From assembly GCA_025935235.1 (NCBI GenBank), contig JAICVT010000149.1:1-9938 (forward strand): a DNA stretch of 9,938 nucleotides, read 5' to 3'. The translations under genes were made by a program, and so were the position numbers. A model generated the notes under the pieces. The model was given only the letters and a program-made list of their open reading frames with translations. It was not told the DNA's origin and did not search any database. The stretch comes from Ktedonobacterales bacterium. GTDB taxonomy: Bacteria; Chloroflexota; Ktedonobacteria; Ktedonobacterales; JADMIN01. This document shows positions 5,942 through 9,938 of the stretch, in pieces (position 1 is the stretch's first letter; every line of letters begins with the position of its first letter).

Positions 5942-6460
5942 ATGACACTCACCGATACGTTGGCCCAGGCAGGCTACAAACTCACCGCTCCCCGCCGCCG
6001 CATCCTGGCTGCCCTGCGCACGTCGGAGGCGCCGCTGACCGCGCTGGAGGTGGCGGCGCGCTCCGGCGTCAGCGTAGCGTCCACTTATCGCGCGCTGGCG
6101 CTGCTGACGGCGCTCGGCGCCATCAGCGAGACCGAGGAGCCGCCCGCTGAGCGACCTAGCGGGGCCGTCGCTGGCGCGCAGTCCGGGCCGGTCGCGACAG
6201 CCTCAGCGGAGGCCGATGCGCGCGGGCGGCGCTATGCCATCTGCACGGCGACTGGCCACCATCACCATTTCACCTGTCGCGCCTGCCATGCCACACTCGA
6301 TGTCGCCTGCTCGACGCTGGAGACGGCGCTGAGCGAGATCGAGCAGGCGACAGGAGTGCGCATCGAGCGGCACGACGTCACCCTGGGCGGTCTCTGCGCC
6401 GCCTGCCAGCGCAACGCCGGAATGTCCGGATTGACCAGCGTGACTGAGGAGCAGGCATGA
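5942..6460 (+). CDS. zur: Fur-family metalloregulator, probably Zur
   Basis: This 172-residue transcription factor has a winged helix at about 1-65 (YKLTAPRRRILAAL, then VSVASTYRALALLTALGAI as the recognition helix region). A C-terminal dimerisation and metal domain covers about 97-156: GHHHHFTCRAC with His106-109, a structural zinc site made of Cys112/Cys115 and Cys152/Cys155, and RIERHDVTLGGLC with His144. Between the domains lies an unusually long Pro/Ala/Gly-rich linker (about 65-95). When metal-loaded, Fur-family proteins repress by binding palindromes like the one 16 bp upstream. The 4-bp overlap with a ZIP transporter favours zinc (Zur) over iron or peroxide sensing. The start has GAGG 6 nt upstream. 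Metal identity is inferred from context. Confidence 0.88.
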   Translation: MTLTDTLAQAGYKLTAPRRRILAALRTSEAPLTALEVAARSGVSVASTYRALALLTALGAISETEEPPAERPSGAVAGAQSGPVATASAEADARGRRYAICTATGHHHHFTCRACHATLDVACSTLETALSEIEQATGVRIERHDVTLGGLCAACQRNAGMSGLTSVTEEQA

Positions 6461-7191
6461 CCGCGATCTACTTCTCCATCGCCACCTTCTTCTCGACCAG
6501 CTTCGGCGGCCTGCTGGCGCTGCGTCTGCGCGACCGCTTGCGCTACGTGATGGGCTTCACGGCGGGCGTGCTGGTGGCGTTGGTCGCCTTCGACCTGCTG
6601 CCAGAGATCTTTGAACTGACGCACGAGATGAACCTGGCGCCCGCCATCCCGATGGGCGCGCTGATGGTCGGCTATCTGGCCTTCTACGTCGTCGAGAAGC
6701 TCTCGCTGATCCATCACAGCCACAACGATGAGGAGGGCAAGCCGCTGACGACGCATCCGCAGGTGGGCGTGTTGGCGGCGCTGGCGCTCTCTGGCCACAG
6801 CTTTCTGGATGGCGTGGGCATCGGGCTGGGGTTCCAGGTCAGCACGACAGCGGGCATCGTCGTCGCCATCGCCGTTATCGCACACGATATGTCGGATGGG
6901 CTGAATACGGTGACGCTGATGCTGGTGAACCACAACACGTCGCGGCGGGCGCTGGCGCTGCTGGCAGTGGACGCCATCGCGCCGCTGCTGGGGACGCTCT
7001 CGACGTTCCTCTTCACGATTCACGGCATGGCGCTGCCGATCTATCTCGGCTTCTTCGCGGGCTTCCTGCTCTACATCGGCGCCAGCGACATCCTGCCCGC
7101 CGCGCACAGCAAAGAGAGCAGCGGCGGCACCGTGCTGCTGACCTTCGTCGGCGTGCTGTTCGCCTTTGTCGTCACCCGCTTCGTGGGATAG
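6457..7191 (+). CDS. ZIP-family divalent metal (zinc) transporter
   Basis: The 244-residue inner-membrane protein has about eight hydrophobic segments (roughly 4-23, 31-50, 63-85, 103-125, 131-157, 166-188, 193-211 and 225-243). The ZIP metal path is visible in helix 4 as HSFLDG (His114, Asp118) and in helix 5 as HDMSDG (His143, Asp144, Asp147). The helix 5 motif is usually HExP, so this is a variant. The loop between helices 3 and 4 carries a short metal-binding-like IHHSHNDEE (85-93). ZIP proteins move zinc or other divalent metals into the cytoplasm. The ATG overlaps the zur stop in an ATGA, so the two are translationally coupled and should share the zur operator. Confidence 0.88.
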   Translation: MTAIYFSIATFFSTSFGGLLALRLRDRLRYVMGFTAGVLVALVAFDLLPEIFELTHEMNLAPAIPMGALMVGYLAFYVVEKLSLIHHSHNDEEGKPLTTHPQVGVLAALALSGHSFLDGVGIGLGFQVSTTAGIVVAIAVIAHDMSDGLNTVTLMLVNHNTSRRALALLAVDAIAPLLGTLSTFLFTIHGMALPIYLGFFAGFLLYIGASDILPAAHSKESSGGTVLLTFVGVLFAFVVTRFVG

Positions 7192-7203
7192 GATATTGGC
7201 GCA

Positions 7204-7245
7204 GCCGATGCATGATCGGCGCTTACCGCGTCGCGCCCGGCGCGA
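7204..7245 (+). other. Two short hairpins between the ZIP and methyltransferase genes
   Basis: GCCGAT (7204-7209) pairs with ATCGGC (7215-7220) around GCATG, and TCGCGC (7231-7236) pairs with GCGCGA (7240-7245) around CCG. Both stems are perfect and 6 bp long. The second ends 3 nt before the Shine-Dalgarno of the methyltransferase. There is no T-tract, so it may be a weak terminator, an mRNA stabiliser or chance. Confidence 0.35.
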
Positions 7246-7263
7246 TCCAGAAGGATAGCAGCC

Positions 7264-8016
7264 ATAACCCGAATCGCTTACTACGACCGCATCGCCAAAC
7301 AGTGGCATCGTGTGACAGGCCATCACGGCGGGGCCTTCAAGCGCTATGTGTTGAACGACTGGATGCTCGGCAAGCTCGAGGGCATTGCTGGACGCGCCAT
7401 TCTGGAGCTTGGCGCGGGGAATGGCTACTTCGCACCCATGATGCTGCGGCGCTTTTCGGGCCAGCGGCCAGAGCGGCTGGTCATCAGCGATCAGTCGCAG
7501 GCGCAGCTCGACACGGCCCAAGCGACGTTCTTTCTCGACGACGCCGAATATGCGCAACTCGACGTACAGCAGGCGTTTCCATTCGCGGACGCCAGCTTCG
7601 ATCTGATTCTGGCGATCATGCTGCTCAATGAGATGTCCAATACCGGACTGCGGGCGGCGCTGAGCGAGAGTCGGCGCGTTCTGGCTCCTGGCGGGCGTCT
7701 GCTGGCGGCGATCCCGCATCCATCGTTCATCCACGCACTGGCGCGCAAGGGCGCGCTGAGCGACTTTGGGCATGGCCTCTTCGCGATGCCCAGCGCTGAG
7801 GGGCTGCGGCTGCCAGTCTCGCGTCGCAGCGAGCAGATGTACCTCGATATGCTGAGCGCCAGCGATTTCGCGGTCGTGGCGGTGCCTGTCGCCGCGGACG
7901 CCAAAACGCTGCATGCGAAGCCCGGCCTCAAGCTCCCGCATGGGACGCCGCTCGCGCTGGTCTTCGATTGCCGCGCCACCGACGCTTCCCCGGCAGTTCC
8001 CCTGCCCGGCGGCTGA
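7264..8016 (+). CDS. Class I SAM-dependent methyltransferase, apparent ATA start
   Basis: From 7264 the protein has 250 residues. Motif I, ILELGAGNGYF, is at 46-56, the acidic SAM residue follows in VISDQS (Asp76), a second acidic strand end is at LD100, SFDLILAIMLLNEM spans 111-124, and the post-motif RRVLAPGGRL is at 137-146. The substrate is not predictable. An N-terminal TRIAYYDRIAKQW, typical of this family (YYD.IA..W), precedes the first canonical start, a GTG at 7312 that has no ribosome-binding site. AGAAGG (7249-7254) sits 9 nt before an ATA at 7264, and an in-frame TGA at 7213 closes the frame upstream. I therefore place the start at the ATA, which is either a rare start or a mutated or miscalled ATG. 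With the GTG start the protein would have 234 residues. It lies 72 bp after the ZIP gene. Confidence 0.8.
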   Translation: MTRIAYYDRIAKQWHRVTGHHGGAFKRYVLNDWMLGKLEGIAGRAILELGAGNGYFAPMMLRRFSGQRPERLVISDQSQAQLDTAQATFFLDDAEYAQLDVQQAFPFADASFDLILAIMLLNEMSNTGLRAALSESRRVLAPGGRLLAAIPHPSFIHALARKGALSDFGHGLFAMPSAEGLRLPVSRRSEQMYLDMLSASDFAVVAVPVAADAKTLHAKPGLKLPHGTPLALVFDCRATDASPAVPLPGG

Positions 8017-8063
8017 TCGTTCACATAGCGTAGAGTGAGCGGGGGGAAGTGAAAGGACGCCGC

Positions 8064-9938
8064 ATGTCGCAGACCAGCGCCAGGATGGCCGCCAGCGCCG
8101 ACCACCCGGCTGACGCGCCATCGCAGCCGATGGCGTCGTGGCGGCGGCTCGTGGCGACTCGCGCGGGCTGGCTGGCGGCGGGGCTGATTGCGCTGGGCGC
8201 GCTGATCCGGCTGGGGTTGATCCTGGCAGGATGGCCCGCCACCGACAGCGACGAAGGCACGATGGGCCTGATGGCGCTGCACATCAACGCTGGGCTGGAG
8301 CATCCGCTGTTCTTCGACGGCCAGTCGTACATGGGGACCATCCAGGCGTACCTCGGCGCGCTGCTGTTCCGTCTGTTTGGCGCGTCGGTCGCCTCGCTGC
8401 GGCTGGGACTGCTGCTGCTCTTCATCCTCTTCCTGATCGTGATGTGGCGCCTGCTGGCGCTGCTCTATGGTCAGGGCTTCGCGCTGGTGGGGCTGCTGCT
8501 GCTCGACCTGGGCGGGCCCGATCTGCTGAAGCCGCAGCTATTGGCGCTGGGTGGCTACCCAGAGACGCTGCTCTTCGCCGCGCTGGCCCTGCTGCTGGCG
8601 CTGCGGATCGCGGGACCTCTCCCCCCAACCCCCTCCCCTGCGAGGGGAGGGGGAGTCAGCCGACCTCTCCCCCCAGCCCCCTCCCCTGCGAGGGGAGGGG
8701 GAGCAACAGAGGCGCGAGCGTTGTCGTTGGCTGGCGACCTGGCTACCAAACTAACGCCTGCCCGCGCCGAAATCTCCGGCTCAGGTTCTCCCTCCCTGAA
8801 GGGGAGGGGGACAGGGGGAGAGGTCGCATCCTCGCCCGCCGCCACCAGCGCTGGCCTGGGTTCTCCCTCCCTGAAGGGGAGGGGGACAGGGGGAGAGGTT
8901 CCCCGCCTTGCGCTCTATGCCGCGCTGGGGCTGGTAATGGGCCTGGCGTGGTGGAGCGATCAACTGGTCTTCCCGTTTCTGGTGGCGGCGCTGCTGCCGC
9001 TGGCGGTCTTCTGCCGCCGCGAGCTGCTGGATCTGCGCTGGCGGGGGCTGGGCGCGCTGCTGGCCGGGCTGGTAGTCGGCGTGCTGCCGCAGTTGATCTT
9101 CCTGATCCAGCCACATCCTGAAGGCCCATCGGCTATCGCGGCTTTCGAGTGGCAGGGGCCGAGTACCATCCTGCGCTTCTTCACGCAGTTTGGCGCGCAC
9201 CTGTTTGGCGAGTTGCTGGTCGCGCTGCCCAACATCACTGGCATGGGCTGGGTCTGTGTCGCCCCCACGCTGCCCAATGGCGCGCTGGCAGCGCCCGCGA
9301 CGGGCGGCGCGGCGGCCTGCCTGGGCCTGCGGGCGCTGTGGTCGGCGCTGCTGCTGGCGCTGGGATTGCTGGCCGCGCTGATGAGCTGGCGGGCGCTGCG
9401 CGCGCACGGATCGCTACGCGAGGCGGCGGAATGGTCAGATGAGCGGCGCGCGGCGGTGCGGCAAATCGGGCGGCTGGCGCTGCTGCTGGGCGGCGCGCTG
9501 ACGCTGGCGCTCTATCTCGTCAGCCTGGCCGCCTCCACGCCAGCAGGCAATGCGCGCTACCTGATCGAGATGAATATCGCGCTGCCAGCGATTTTCTATC
9601 CGCTGCGGGGGCTGGGCGTGGGGGATGGCGAGACAGTGGCGCGGCCCGCGTGGCTGACCACCGCGCTCGCTCCCAGCACGCGGGTGTGGCGCTGGCTGGC
9701 GCTGGGGCTGATCGCGCTGCTACTGGCGGGCGGGGTCGTGGCCACCTATCGCCTCTCCGCCGCCACGCGCGCCAGCGCCCAGGCCGACCAGCGGCTGATC
9801 CGCGATCTGGAGCGGCTGGGCGTGCGCCACATGCACACCGACTACTGGACCTGCGACAAGGTCGCCTTCCTCTCGCAGGAACGCATCACCTGCGACACGC
9901 TGAAGAACGACCTGAGTGAGGGGTTCAATCGCTACCCG
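8064..9938 (+). CDS. GT39/ArnT-like polyprenyl-phosphate-sugar glycosyltransferase, partial, with internal repeat insertion
   Basis: At least 625 residues are open to the right edge without a stop. The start ATG has AAAGGA 6 nt upstream. The N-terminus is cytosolic and polar, with a first helix at about 34-57. Then comes TDSDEGTMGLMA at 60-71, the acidic first outer loop typical of PMT/ArnT-like enzymes, with Asp61/Asp63/Glu64 as catalytic candidates. Many Leu-rich helices follow. The C-terminal stretch has a soluble part with VRHMHTDYWTCDK. Such enzymes transfer a sugar from a polyprenyl-phosphate carrier to protein, lipid or glycan on the outer face of the membrane. Residues 184-280, between helices ending LLLALRIA and starting RLALYAALGLVMG, are Pro/Gly/Arg/Ser-rich low-complexity sequence encoded by four GC-rich palindromes and look like an insertion. 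Whether the enzyme still works cannot be told. Confidence 0.85.
   Translation, partial: MSQTSARMAASADHPADAPSQPMASWRRLVATRAGWLAAGLIALGALIRLGLILAGWPATDSDEGTMGLMALHINAGLEHPLFFDGQSYMGTIQAYLGALLFRLFGASVASLRLGLLLLFILFLIVMWRLLALLYGQGFALVGLLLLDLGGPDLLKPQLLALGGYPETLLFAALALLLALRIAGPLPPTPSPARGGGVSRPLPPAPSPARGGGATEARALSLAGDLATKLTPARAEISGSGSPSLKGRGTGGEVASSPAATSAGLGSPSLKGRGTGGEVPRLALYAALGLVMGLAWWSDQLVFPFLVAALLPLAVFCRRELLDLRWRGLGALLAGLVVGVLPQLIFLIQPHPEGPSAIAAFEWQGPSTILRFFTQFGAHLFGELLVALPNITGMGWVCVAPTLPNGALAAPATGGAAACLGLRALWSALLLALGLLAALMSWRALRAHGSLREAAEWSDERRAAVRQIGRLALLLGGALTLALYLVSLAASTPAGNARYLIEMNIALPAIFYPLRGLGVGDGETVARPAWLTTALAPSTRVWRWLALGLIALLLAGGVVATYRLSAATRASAQADQRLIRDLERLGVRHMHTDYWTCDKVAFLSQERITCDTLKNDLSEGFNRYP
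8614..8655 (+). repeat. GC-rich palindromic element, subfamily 1, coding copy 1
   Basis: The 42-bp copy differs from the next one at one base (41/42 identical). Its core is a perfect 11-bp stem, CCCCCTCCCCT with AGGGGAGGGGG, around a GCG loop. It is translated as GPLPPTPSPARGGG. Confidence 0.85.
8662..8703 (+). repeat. GC-rich palindromic element, subfamily 1, coding copy 2
   Basis: The second 42-bp copy lies 48 bp after the first and has the same perfect 11-bp stem. It is translated in the same frame as RPLPPAPSPARGGG. Confidence 0.85.
8784..8824 (-). repeat. GC-rich palindromic element, subfamily 1 inverted, coding copy 3
   Basis: The 41-bp copy is in the opposite orientation to copies 1 and 2. 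The stem is CCCTCCC with GGGAGGG around TGAAG. It is identical to copy 4 over 41 bp and close to the reverse complement of the element at 4421-4459. It is translated as GSPSLKGRGTGGEV. Confidence 0.85.
8859..8899 (-). repeat. GC-rich palindromic element, subfamily 1 inverted, coding copy 4
   Basis: It is identical over 41 bp to copy 3, starts 75 bp further on, and is read in the same frame as GSPSLKGRGTGGEV. The 34-bp spacer between copies 3 and 4 encodes an Ala/Ser/Pro-rich stretch. Confidence 0.85.

Larger units (their letters stand above)
8613..8903 (+). other. In-frame repeat-built insertion in the GT39-like gene
   Basis: The 291 bp (97 codons) contain two direct copies of the element (8614 and 8662), an 80-bp spacer, then two inverted copies (8784 and 8859). 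No stop occurs in the gene's frame. Copy offsets are 48 and 75 bp, both multiples of three. On either side the sequence returns at once to membrane-helix codons. Arg182 and Arg281 flank the segment, as expected for a cytoplasmic loop. Confidence 0.7.

Noticed and set aside
5266..6150. A 294-codon plus-strand open frame across the GNAT start region and into zur.
   Set aside because: It overlaps two real genes in the wrong strand or frame and translates the GC-rich repeats into Pro/Arg-rich sequence.
6262..8121. A 619-codon open frame on the minus strand opposite zur, the ZIP gene and the methyltransferase.
   Set aside because: It runs antisense to three well-supported genes. Its translation is Arg/Gln/His-rich with no recognisable domain, as expected from the complement of GC-rich coding sequence.
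8614..8899. A CRISPR-like array made of the four repeats.
   Set aside because: Two direct copies are followed by two inverted ones, spacers are of unequal size (6, 80 and 34 bp), the copies are palindromic relatives of intergenic elements, and no cas gene is present.
8064..9938. Pseudogene call for the GT39-like gene because of the repeats.
   Set aside because: The frame stays open across all four copies to the window edge and codon use before and after is the same, so there is no evidence of disruption.

Overview
This is a high-GC bacterial window, roughly two thirds G+C by eye. It carries eight intact or edge-cut genes and a family of GC-rich palindromic repeats. The gene set, namely an Rv0121-type (F420-linked) PPOX domain, a free-standing dolichol-phosphate-mannose-synthase-like GT2, an M32 carboxypeptidase, a Zur/ZIP pair and an ArnT/PMT-like membrane glycosyltransferase, would fit a Chloroflexota bacterium or another high-GC terrabacterial lineage. 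That assignment is an impression, because there is no rRNA or marker gene here. I see no tRNA, rRNA, CRISPR array or transposase gene.

Left part, minus strand (1-2575). In transcription order: fabG-like SDR (1808-2575), a 208-bp gap with two different 11-bp-period direct repeats, a GT2 glycosyltransferase (727-1599), then after 25 bp a PPOX plus nitroreductase fusion cut by the left edge (<1-701). A good sigma70-like promoter precedes fabG. The 269-bp divergent gap leads to an M32 carboxypeptidase Taq on the plus strand (2845-4416). This gene converges on a two-domain GNAT acetyltransferase on the minus strand (4597-5586). The 180-bp convergent gap holds two oppositely oriented GC-rich palindromes.

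Middle (5587-7191). A 355-bp non-coding region carries three more palindromes and then a promoter. Overlapping its -10 is a perfect tandem pair of 14-bp palindromes, which looks like a Fur-family operator. It drives a Fur/Zur-type regulator (5942-6460) that overlaps by 4 bp a ZIP-family metal transporter (6457-7191). This is most simply an autoregulated zinc-uptake operon.

Right part (7192-9938). A class I SAM-dependent methyltransferase follows whose best start is an ATA codon at 7264, with a good Shine-Dalgarno sequence. The last gene is a multi-membrane-spanning GT39/ArnT-like glycosyltransferase (8064->9938) that runs off the right edge.

The most unusual signal is in this last gene. A 291-bp, in-frame, probably non-native segment (8613-8903) contains four copies of the GC-rich palindrome, two in each orientation. 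All four are read through without a stop and add about 97 residues to one inter-helix loop. At least ten copies of this element family, in two subfamilies, lie in the window. The other six are intergenic.
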